Origin: JALZHR01 sp036389695 | GTDB lineage: Bacteria > Acidobacteriota > Blastocatellia > Pyrinomonadales > Pyrinomonadaceae | Direction: 5' to 3' | NCBI GenBank assembly: GCA_036389695.1 | Contig: DASVWG010000223.1 | Coordinates: 1-18,113, forward strand | DNA length: 18,113 nucleotides | Shown here: positions 12,887 through 18,113 of the stretch, one piece after another | How positions within the stretch are numbered: the first letter of the stretch is position 1 | How the letters are laid out: every line of letters begins with the position of its first letter | Notes under the pieces: generated by a model | Databases searched by the model: none | What the model was told of the DNA's origin: nothing | Seen by the model: only the letters and a program-made list of their open reading frames with translations | Position numbers and translations under genes: made by a program

Positions 12887-13798
12887 ATGCTAGACGCTGG
12901 AAAAAATAAACACGAATCTCAAACGCTTCCGTTTCCTTTCAACAAGCAGAATTTCTGCCGCTACGAGCCGATTGAGAAAAAAATCGAACACGCTAAAGTT
13001 TTAATCGTCAACGACCTTTTGCGTTACGAAAGCGATTTGTCCGAGCTGGCAAAGCGCGATTGGAACGGCACGACGGAATCGAAGCTGCGCTGGGAGCGCA
13101 AGATTTCGGGTATGGCTTGCGACAACATAGCCAAAAACGTTTTGCGGCTCGTCCAGCAGCCGAAAACCTTAACGGTGCATTTATCGGAAATCGCGGGCGC
13201 GGCAAAAGCCTTTAAACCCGACGCGATTGTGATGAGCGGCACGCTTTCCGACTTTGATTATTACAATCCCGAACAGCTCGCCAAAGCCGGAGAATTTTTG
13301 AAAACCACGAAAATTCCCGTGCTGGCAATCTGCGGCGCGCATCAACTGGTCGGCGCCGCTTTCGGCGGTAAACTGACGACGCTGGACAATCTCGAACCGT
13401 CGGAAAAACGCACCGGGCGCGTCGTCGAATATCAATATCGCTTTATCAAAATCATCGACAAAACCGACCCGATTTTTGAAGGCATCGACGACCAGACGTC
13501 CGGCATCTGGCAGCAATACACGACCGAAGACGACATCCTCAGAGTCTGGCAAAATCACGGTCTGCAAATCGAAGGCGTCCCCGAAGGCTTTAAACTGCTG
13601 GCTACGGCTTACCTGTGCAAAAATCAGATGATGGTCAAACGCAGCGAAGGTCAATTAATCTACGCCGTCCAATTCCATCTGGAAAAATCCTTCGAAGACT
13701 GGTCGAAAAACCCGACCCGCTGGCAGCACCCAAACGAGTCGCGCGACGGTCGCATTTTGTTCGAGAATTTTCTGAAGCTGGCTTTAAAGCATAAATAA
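12887..13798 (+). CDS. Class I glutamine amidotransferase-like protein
   Basis: The 303-residue protein carries a class I (triad) amidotransferase domain. The nucleophile elbow is in PVLAICGAHQLVGAAFGG with Cys149, and the downstream VQFHLEKS gives His264 and Glu266 of the expected Cys-His-Glu triad. The segment IVMSGTLSDFD (about 114-124) is in the position of the GxxS/oxyanion strand. It is most like the glutaminase part of GMP synthase or stand-alone GATases, but no synthetase partner is adjacent, and an unusual segment (DWNGTTESKLRWERKISG) lies in the N-terminal part. It may release ammonia from glutamine for an unknown partner or act on another gamma-glutamyl substrate. ATG 12887 is just after a heptamer array; no Shine-Dalgarno is visible. 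Confidence 0.85.
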   Translation: MLDAGKNKHESQTLPFPFNKQNFCRYEPIEKKIEHAKVLIVNDLLRYESDLSELAKRDWNGTTESKLRWERKISGMACDNIAKNVLRLVQQPKTLTVHLSEIAGAAKAFKPDAIVMSGTLSDFDYYNPEQLAKAGEFLKTTKIPVLAICGAHQLVGAAFGGKLTTLDNLEPSEKRTGRVVEYQYRFIKIIDKTDPIFEGIDDQTSGIWQQYTTEDDILRVWQNHGLQIEGVPEGFKLLATAYLCKNQMMVKRSEGQLIYAVQFHLEKSFEDWSKNPTRWQHPNESRDGRILFENFLKLALKHK

Positions 13799-13817
13799 TT
13801 TATTTCTGAAAATTTTC

Positions 13818-13845
13818 TTGACAGTTCAGTTTTTTAAATTATAAT
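13818..13845 (+). promoter_or_regulatory. Near-consensus housekeeping promoter
   Basis: TTGACA (13818-13823) and TATAAT (13840-13845) are both exact sigma70-type consensus hexamers, 16 bases apart. Predicted transcription start is near 13852. It is the strongest promoter-like sequence I see in the window, and it is not followed by a recognisable protein gene for over 400 bases. Confidence 0.75.
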
Positions 13846-13851
13846 TCTTTC

Positions 13852-13950
13852 CACGTTTATTCATTAACCGGCGACGAGGAAACAATTTGACGCTCGAATT
13901 TCTCAATGGAGAAATCGGCGTTTTTTGTTTCTGAATCGTCGGTTTTTTTT
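13852..13950 (+). ncRNA. Candidate small structured RNA or leader
   Basis: A transcript from the 13818-13845 promoter would run through an outer stem CGACGA (13872-13877) pairing with TCGTCG (13936-13941). This encloses a strong inner hairpin: ATTTCTC 13898-13904, loop AATG, GAGAAAT 13909-13915, extended by CG/CG around one bulged A. It ends in T6 (13921-13926) and then T8 (13943-13950). It also contains a possible 15-codon frame (TTG 13887 to TGA 13932) with GAGGA 7 bases upstream, so it may be a leader peptide instead. I recognise no known RNA family. Ends are predicted from sequence only. Confidence 0.45.
13895..13926 (+). terminator. Hairpin with T6 tract (possible intrinsic terminator)
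   Basis: The inner hairpin of the candidate RNA (ATTTCTC / GAGAAAT with a 4-base loop) is followed by GGCG and six T. A second chance to terminate is the outer stem followed by T8 at 13943-13950. Stem GC content is modest, so termination may be partial. Confidence 0.45.
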
Positions 13951-14229
13951 GAAATAAAGAAAATTTGTCGGACTTTGGGATTGTTTAATTGTTTTTCCGC
14001 AGGGAGAAGTCGATTTTCTGCGCGTCGTACGGAATTAAGAATGACGAATTAGAGCAAATTCCAGTTCGCCATCCGTCATTATAGAGAATATATTTTTCTT
14101 GACTTAGAAATAACGGTCTATGTAAGATAGTTCGCCACACCGCCGTGGGAAATTTTCGCGCGAAATCTGTCAGGGATTCGAGCGATTCGTCATATTGTTT
14201 GGCTGCTTTAAAAGCTTCCATGTTGTAAC

Positions 14230-14288
14230 CGGACAGATTCAATATTCGAGATGTCCGATTTTTCGGCTTACTTATAATAAAAAAGGAG
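14230..14288 (+). promoter_or_regulatory. Operator-like inverted repeat, -10 box and Shine-Dalgarno of the metallopeptidase
   Basis: CGGACA (14230-14235) is repeated inverted as TGTCCG (14252-14257). It overlaps where a -35 element would be for the consensus TATAAT at 14273-14278; the -35 itself (GATGTC) is poor, as in an activated or repressed promoter. A small CCGA/TCGG hairpin (14255-14266) overlaps. AAGGAG (14283-14288) lies 5 bases before ATG 14294 and fixes that start against the upstream in-frame ATG at 14195. Confidence 0.5.
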
Positions 14289-14293
14289 AGACT

Positions 14294-15844
14294 ATGTCTA
14301 TAAATTTTATTCCGAATGACCCGCTGGCTTTGGCGGCGTCGCCGATGCGGACGCAGAATGCGCGCAAGAATCGTCCGGCGGGGCGCGCCGGATTTACGTT
14401 TGTCAACGCACCCAAAGAGGGACTTTATAACCCGGGCACGCCGGAATTTTTGTTCTGGCAGGCGCGCGAGGCGGCGCTGGCGGCTTTGGAAGTCTGGGAA
14501 GCGCTGAACGGCAATCTGAAAGAATGGGCGCGTTCGACGCCCGACCGCAAAAAACTGGTGCTGAAACAAAACGCCGGACAAGACCTGAACGCCTTTTACG
14601 ACGGCAACAGCCTTTCGTTTTTCGAGTTTACAGCCGGCGGGAAAACCACTTTTTCGGGCGCGAGCACGGACGTCGTCGCGCACGAAGCCGGTCACGCTCT
14701 GCTGGATACAATTCGCCCGGATTTGTGGTCGAGCAATCTGACCGAGCCGAACGCTTTTCACGAAGCCTTCGGCGACTGCGTCGCGCTGCTCACGTGTCTG
14801 TTCGACCAGGAGACGCGCGTCGCTCTGCTCAAAGCGTCGCCGGATTTAGGCAAAGCCAATTTTGTCGAAGCGCTGGCGGAAGAATTATCCGATATGGTGC
14901 GGATAGCAATCGGCAAGAATCACTCGGCGGCGGCTCCGCGACATTCTTTGAATAACTTCAAATGGCAGCTGCCGACCACTCTGCCGACCAACGGTCCGCC
15001 GGATGTTTTAATTTCGGAGATTCACAGTTTCGGACGCGTTTTCAGCGGCTGTTTCTATGACGTCATCCGCAATATATTCAACGCATACCCGAACAAAACC
15101 GAGGCGACATTATTAACCGCCGCCCAGACCGCGGGTAAATTATTGATTGCCGGAGCCAGCGCCGCGCCGCAGACTCCGCGCTTTTTCCAGGCGGTCGGGC
15201 GCGCGATGTCGGCGGCTGACCAATCAATCAACAGCGGCGCGAATCGCGAAGCAATCCGCGCGGCGTTTGCCCGTCACAACATTGCTCTGGGAACCAACGC
15301 GATGCTCGCGCCGCGTGCGGCTTTAGCCGGTTCCGCGCCGAAGTTCGCCGCTGCCACAAAGAGCGCGACTGCCAAAGTAACGCTGTCCGCCGCGACGCGC
15401 AACGACCTCAGAAACCGAATCGGCGCGGACGCGAATTCCAAATTGACGGTCAGCGCGTCGTCGATTGGCGGAGAACCGTTGGTGGAAGCCGTCCATCATC
15501 GAGAGGTTTCGCTGTCGGATGTCAGCGATAAATTAAAAGGCGTGGTGGCGTTTGCCGCCGAGCCGGTGCTGGTCGGCGGCGTCAGCGGCAGAGCGGCGAT
15601 TATGAGCGCCCTGCCCGAATCTTTTACGACGACCGACGAGGTTCACGCTTTTGTCCAGAGTCTTTTGAAGAATGACCAAATCGCTTTCGAAGACGAAAAA
15701 CGCAAGCCTGCCAGCCGGAAAACCGGATTTGCCGCCGCCACGAATCTGCCGAAAGCGCCGCCGCCGACGCACGTAATACGGTCGCGCAGCGGCAAGAAAA
15801 TTCTCGAACGCGTGCGGTTTGTGTGCCGCTGCGGCTGCCGGTAA
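14294..15844 (+). CDS. M4-like (gluzincin) zinc metallopeptidase
   Basis: The 516-residue protein has a thermolysin-type zinc site. VVAHEAGHALLD places His130, catalytic Glu131 and His134. The third ligand Glu157 is in NAFHEAFGDCVALL, 22 residues on, a gluzincin spacing. SEIHSFGRVFSGCFYDVI contains His244 in the position of the M4 transition-state His (compare the xHxNSG block). Unlike secreted M4 peptidases it has no signal peptide and no recognisable propeptide, so it may act in the cytoplasm or leave by another route. The C-terminal half is Ala/Ser-rich, ending in a Lys/Arg-rich segment and CRCGCR. ATG 14294 is chosen for its AAGGAG. It converges with the HAD gene. Substrate unknown. Confidence 0.85.
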   Translation: MSINFIPNDPLALAASPMRTQNARKNRPAGRAGFTFVNAPKEGLYNPGTPEFLFWQAREAALAALEVWEALNGNLKEWARSTPDRKKLVLKQNAGQDLNAFYDGNSLSFFEFTAGGKTTFSGASTDVVAHEAGHALLDTIRPDLWSSNLTEPNAFHEAFGDCVALLTCLFDQETRVALLKASPDLGKANFVEALAEELSDMVRIAIGKNHSAAAPRHSLNNFKWQLPTTLPTNGPPDVLISEIHSFGRVFSGCFYDVIRNIFNAYPNKTEATLLTAAQTAGKLLIAGASAAPQTPRFFQAVGRAMSAADQSINSGANREAIRAAFARHNIALGTNAMLAPRAALAGSAPKFAAATKSATAKVTLSAATRNDLRNRIGADANSKLTVSASSIGGEPLVEAVHHREVSLSDVSDKLKGVVAFAAEPVLVGGVSGRAAIMSALPESFTTTDEVHAFVQSLLKNDQIAFEDEKRKPASRKTGFAAATNLPKAPPPTHVIRSRSGKKILERVRFVCRCGCR

Positions 15845-15860
15845 AAAAGCGCGCGCGCTT
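15843..15860 (-). terminator. Intrinsic terminator for the HAD gene, between convergent genes
   Basis: A perfect 14-bp GC-rich palindrome (AAGCGCGCGCGCTT, 15847-15860) lies just past the HAD stop codon when read on the minus strand and runs into a T-tract (the A-run at 15843-15848 on the plus strand). It overlaps the stop of the peptidase gene and might also slow transcription from that side, although no T-tract follows on the plus strand. Confidence 0.6.
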
Positions 15861-15862
15861 GA

Positions 15863-16768
15863 TTAAATGATTGAGAAGCGCTTGCGCTCGATGCGCTTCT
15901 CACCTTTTTCGTTCACCGTCTCGCGGTGCGTCTCGCCCGGTCCGAGCGGTCCTTCGCCGTGTTTTACCTGCTTGTTGTCTTCCAGCGTTTTAATGTAATG
16001 CGCCGCTTCGTCCAGATGTTCCTTTTCGGGTTCTTCGGTTTTCACGGCTTTAATTTTTCCTTTTTTACTCATTTTTATCTCCACATTGACGGGAATCGTG
16101 ACGATTGCCTTGTGCCCGCTTTCAGATTCGGAGCCTGGCAAAGAATGCGATTTATTTACCTGACCGCGAATGATGTCTTCGCCGGATTTTTCGCTGACGG
16201 ACAGAAGCTCCAAATCATGCCCGACCGCCATCGGCAGTCTTAAAGCGTTTTCAAGATTCTTCGTGCTGGCGGGATTAACAGCTTGCGCAATCAGCAGCGG
16301 AGCCTCAGACCAATCGCTGAAATCGCCTTCTCCTTCAGTCTCGCTAAACATCAGAGTTTTTATTCCCAAAAGGCGCGACTTCTTAATATGCTCGGCGTTT
16401 TCCGTAATAAATAAACATTCGTCGAGCTTTGCTTTAACGCCGAGACGCTGGACGGCAAGCTCAAAAATCCTGCGTTCCGGCTTTCTGACGCCCGCGTGCG
16501 TCGAAAGCGTGACGTGTTTTTCGACCGGCTCAAAAAACTGCCGCAGATTCGCCTTTTCCAAAATTTTGACGTATTCCTGAAAAATCTTCTGAACCGTTTT
16601 TCCGCTCGTCGGCATATGAAAATCGGAAACCAGACAGAGCGATAACGGTTTGTGCGCTTCGGTTTCAAAGCTGCGAATAATTTCAAGCGCTTCCGGGACG
16701 TGAGGAAAGGGTTGATTATTTTTGTCGATTAGCGTGTCTCCCAAATCGAGCATCAAAACGCGAATCAT
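15863..16768 (-). CDS. HAD-superfamily hydrolase with charged C-terminal extension
   Basis: The 301-residue protein begins with HAD motif I (MLDLGDTLID; nucleophile Asp8, acid/base Asp11), followed by motif II LVSDF (Ser48), and a Lys in VRKPERRIF (Lys96) as motif III. The position of motif IV reads CLFITENAEHIKKSRLLGIK (118-137), where the usual GD...D acids are replaced by Glu123, Asn124 and Glu126, so metal binding may be altered. From about residue 180 onward there is a non-HAD extension, strongly Lys/Glu-rich and probably flexible (AHYIKTLEDNKQVKHGEGPL at 256-275). The likely role is a phosphatase on an unknown small substrate. A perfect AAGGAGG sits 6 bases before its ATG. It is divergent from pgsA and convergent with the peptidase. 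Confidence 0.82.
   Translation of the reverse strand: MIRVLMLDLGDTLIDKNNQPFPHVPEALEIIRSFETEAHKPLSLCLVSDFHMPTSGKTVQKIFQEYVKILEKANLRQFFEPVEKHVTLSTHAGVRKPERRIFELAVQRLGVKAKLDECLFITENAEHIKKSRLLGIKTLMFSETEGEGDFSDWSEAPLLIAQAVNPASTKNLENALRLPMAVGHDLELLSVSEKSGEDIIRGQVNKSHSLPGSESESGHKAIVTIPVNVEIKMSKKGKIKAVKTEEPEKEHLDEAAHYIKTLEDNKQVKHGEGPLGPGETHRETVNEKGEKRIERKRFSII
15873..15901. repeat. 9-bp inverted repeat at the 3' end of the HAD gene
   Basis: GAGAAGCGC (15873-15881) and GCGCTTCTC (15893-15901) are exact reverse complements with an 11-base loop. They lie in the codons for the last basic residues of the HAD protein, next to the terminator palindrome. They could support transcript-end stability on the minus strand. 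Confidence 0.5.
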
Positions 16769-16774
16769 AACAAA

Positions 16775-16781
16775 CCTCCTT
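16775..16781 (-). promoter_or_regulatory. Perfect Shine-Dalgarno of the HAD gene
   Basis: On the minus strand AAGGAGG stands 6 bases before the ATG at 16766-16768. It shows that this organism uses canonical Shine-Dalgarno sites, which makes their absence before the repeat-flanked genes notable. Confidence 0.75.
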
Positions 16782-16996
16782 AATCGTCCGCCTTTTTATC
16801 TTGAGAAAGATACTGCACCTCTCTTTGGAAAGATAAAATACTACGGCAGACTGTAAGATAATTTTATCACACTTGTCGATGAATCCATCGGGGACGAGAG
16901 GGTCGCAGAAATCGCAGAGCAATATATTATATAAATCCGCTGGCATCGCGATTTCGCGCAAAAATTAAATCTTTGTGACATCGCTCGTCTTTATTC

Positions 16997-17025
16997 TTGA
17001 CAGCAATTTTTACCGCGCCTAAACT
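16997..17025 (+). promoter_or_regulatory. Promoter of pgsA
   Basis: Consensus TTGACA (16997-17002), a 17-base spacer and TAAACT (17020-17025, 4 of 6 to TATAAT). Predicted start is near 17032, giving a leader of about 20 bases with GAGAGG at 17034-17039 ahead of GTG 17052. The rest of the 283-base divergent region (16769-17051) holds an 8-bp inverted repeat (GATAAAAT 16832, ATTTTATC 16861) and no gene. Confidence 0.65.
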
Positions 17026-17051
17026 TTAAGCTTGAGAGGCTTTTAAACCGA

Positions 17052-17777
17052 GTGAACCTGCCGAATTATTTAACTTTAGCGCGTATCGTACTGGTTCCGC
17101 TGTTGGTCGTTATCCTGCTCACGCCGTTTGCCGACGAGTGGTTCGGCATCAGCAGCTACGCGCTCGCCATCGGGATTTTTCTTGCCGCTTCGCTGACCGA
17201 TATTCTGGACGGGCACATCGCGCGGCGGCGCAATCAGGTTTCCAATTTCGGCAAACTGCTCGACCCGATTGCCGATAAACTGCTGGTTTCCGCCGCGCTG
17301 ATTGTGCTGGTCGAAAAACATCTCGCGCCCGCGTGGGCGGTCGTCGTAATTTTAGGCAGAGAGTTTATTATCACGGGTTTGCGCTCGGTCGCGGCGAGCG
17401 AAGGCATCGTCATCGCGGCGCAGAAAATCGGAAAAATCAAGATGTGGGCGCAATGCGTGGCGATTGTGGCGCTGCTGGTGGCGGGCGCGACGGGCAATCC
17501 GCCGGTTTCAAATTTCGGCTGGAGTCTGCCGACGTTTCGCTTCTGGGAAGTCGCCGAAGTGCAGACGGCTTTCGCGCATCTTTTCAGTTTTTCGCTGAAT
17601 ACCGACGATTGGCGCGTTTTCGGTTATCTGGTCGGTCGCGGCGCTCTGTGGATTGCCGTCATTACGGCTTGGTGGTCGATGATTGATTATTTTAAATACT
17701 TTTTCGTCGAAAATAAAAAACGAAAAACCCTCGCCGAAACCGTTTTTCCCAAAACCGAAACGGCGAAAGTCAAATAA
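17052..17777 (+). CDS. pgsA: CDP-diacylglycerol--glycerol-3-phosphate 3-phosphatidyltransferase
   Basis: PgsA makes phosphatidylglycerol phosphate from CDP-diacylglycerol and glycerol-3-phosphate at the inner membrane. The full CDP-alcohol phosphatidyltransferase signature is visible: Asp50-x2-Asp53-Gly54-x2-Ala57-Arg58-x8-Gly67-x3-Asp71-x3-Asp75 within DILDGHIARRRNQ and NFGKLLDPIADKLL. The N-terminus NLPNYLTLARIVLVPLLVV and the later LGREFIITGLRSVAASEGIV are typical of PgsA and point to glycerol-3-phosphate specificity. At 241 residues it is longer than E. coli PgsA (182), mainly through a loop before the last helices (about 150-190) and a charged tail. The GTG start at 17052 fits the family N-terminus. 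It has its own promoter and is transcribed away from the HAD gene. Confidence 0.93.
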   Translation: MNLPNYLTLARIVLVPLLVVILLTPFADEWFGISSYALAIGIFLAASLTDILDGHIARRRNQVSNFGKLLDPIADKLLVSAALIVLVEKHLAPAWAVVVILGREFIITGLRSVAASEGIVIAAQKIGKIKMWAQCVAIVALLVAGATGNPPVSNFGWSLPTFRFWEVAEVQTAFAHLFSFSLNTDDWRVFGYLVGRGALWIAVITAWWSMIDYFKYFFVENKKRKTLAETVFPKTETAKVK

Positions 17778-17794
17778 TTTAATTCTTAATTGTT

Positions 17795-18113
17795 TCAGTA
17801 AATGGGCGGGTCGTTTTTATCGGCGGGCGCGCCGCTTTTCGCTTTGCCGCGTATGACGCCTTCGTTGCCGACGTAGAAAGAACGCGCCGCCGTGTTGAAA
17901 ATCGGCGTGGCGGTCAGCTCGCAGCCGAACTGCGAGATTTTTTTGACCGCGAAGCGATAGCCGCCCGATTCGCCGTCGGCTAAATCATTTTTAATCAGCT
18001 GCGCGCCGGCTAATTGCTGCAAAGTGCCGCAGCTGCCGTTTCCGACCGTCGCGGCGTAAGTTACTTGCGCGCTGTGCAGCGTCCGCAGCGCGGAAAGCGC
18101 GCCGGATTCGCTC
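17795..18113 (-). CDS. Type IV pilin-like protein, C-terminal part (partial)
   Basis: A minus-strand frame enters from the right edge and stays open for 105 codons to TGA at 17795-17797; the N-terminus is beyond the window. The visible part begins SESGALSALRTLHSAQVTYA, the segment following the N-terminal helix of pilin/pseudopilin (GspG/PilA-like) proteins, where residues ...A..sLr.i..Aq.tY are common. It continues with GNGSCGTLQQLAGAQLIKND, a GGYRF strand, then RSFYVGNEGVIRGK near the end, which resembles small pilin-like proteins of Acidobacteriota. A Cys pair (in GSCG and FGCEL) could form a disulfide. The internal TTG at 18020-18022 is not a real start. The prepilin motif cannot be checked here. 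It converges with pgsA, 17 bases apart. Confidence 0.7.
   Translation of the reverse strand, partial: SESGALSALRTLHSAQVTYAATVGNGSCGTLQQLAGAQLIKNDLADGESGGYRFAVKKISQFGCELTATPIFNTAARSFYVGNEGVIRGKAKSGAPADKNDPPIY

Larger units (their letters stand above)
13799..14293. other. 495-base gap without a convincing gene; contains promoter, structured RNA candidate and leader
   Basis: Between the amidotransferase and the metallopeptidase there is no reading frame I trust. Its left part has a strong promoter and a short structured, T-tract-ending segment (13818-13950). The middle has a 7-bp inverted repeat (AATGACG 14040-14046, CGTCATT 14074-14080) and a weak promoter-like pair (TTGACT 14099, TAAGAT 14123, 18 bases apart). 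The right part has an inverted repeat, a TATAAT box and the Shine-Dalgarno of the peptidase. No heptamer arrays of the kind seen upstream are present. Confidence 0.6.

Noticed and set aside
13985..14221. Possible 78-codon minus-strand gene (starting MEAFKAAKQYDESLESL)
   Set aside because: No Shine-Dalgarno, no family recognised, and the frame simply extends an antisense frame of the peptidase gene. Composition is not clearly coding. It remains the most gene-like alternative in this gap.
14195..14293. 33-residue N-terminal extension of the metallopeptidase (start at 14195)
   Set aside because: The residues look like translated non-coding sequence, the region contains promoter-like elements, and ATG 14294 has a strong AAGGAG at ideal spacing.
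16716..16961. Minus-strand frame overlapping the HAD start region
   Set aside because: Overlaps the HAD start, which has a perfect Shine-Dalgarno at 16775-16781; no family features and no ribosome-binding site of its own.
1..18113. tRNA, rRNA, insertion sequence or prophage elements
   Set aside because: I saw no cloverleaf-like segments, transposase genes, terminal inverted repeats with target duplications, or integrase genes in this window.

Overview
This window (about 18.1 kb, roughly half GC, with uneven intergenic AT content) is bacterial chromosome. Its core is the membrane-arm half of a respiratory complex I (NADH:quinone oxidoreductase) operon, read left to right: nuoH (99-1223), nuoJ (1303-1875), nuoK (1993-2298), nuoL (3556-5892), nuoM (5992-7578) and nuoN (10032-11585). 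nuoI, which sits between nuoH and nuoJ in many bacteria, is not there. My best taxonomic guess, from gene content, codon style and intergenic style, is Acidobacteriota (Blastocatellia-like). That is an inference without a search behind it.

The operon is interrupted twice. Between nuoK and nuoL lie an AbiEii-like nucleotidyltransferase and an AT-rich putative lipoprotein. Between nuoM and nuoN lie a large polytopic GT-C-like membrane protein and a secreted DUF1684 protein whose stop is one base from the nuoN start. NuoL carries a long His/Asp-rich hydrophilic insertion. After nuoN come a conserved-looking unknown protein, a four-helix-bundle (S23-like) protein and a class I glutamine amidotransferase-like protein.

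The most unusual element is not protein coding. Eight intergenic gaps from nuoH to the amidotransferase are filled almost from stop codon to start codon by tandem 7-bp repeats. In seven of them a left array is followed by a right array of its reverse complement, so each can form a long hairpin in RNA or DNA. The heptamer sequence differs between loci but matches between the two arms of a locus and between neighbouring loci: one CGATGAA-type locus, two GTCCTTT-type, two GTTTTGA-type, then three GTGAATC/GTAAATC-type. These resemble the short tandemly repeated (STRR) heptamers of filamentous cyanobacteria, here organised as paired inverted arrays inside an essential operon. They are the best candidate for an undescribed system.

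From 13799 to 14293 there is no convincing gene. This gap has a near-perfect housekeeping promoter followed by a short structured segment with T-tracts (candidate small RNA or leader), then a regulatory-looking region in front of an M4-like zinc metallopeptidase (14294-15844). A convergent HAD-family hydrolase with a charged tail (16768-15863, minus strand) follows. Then pgsA (17052-17777) has its own promoter, and the C-terminal part of a type IV pilin-like protein on the minus strand runs off the right edge.
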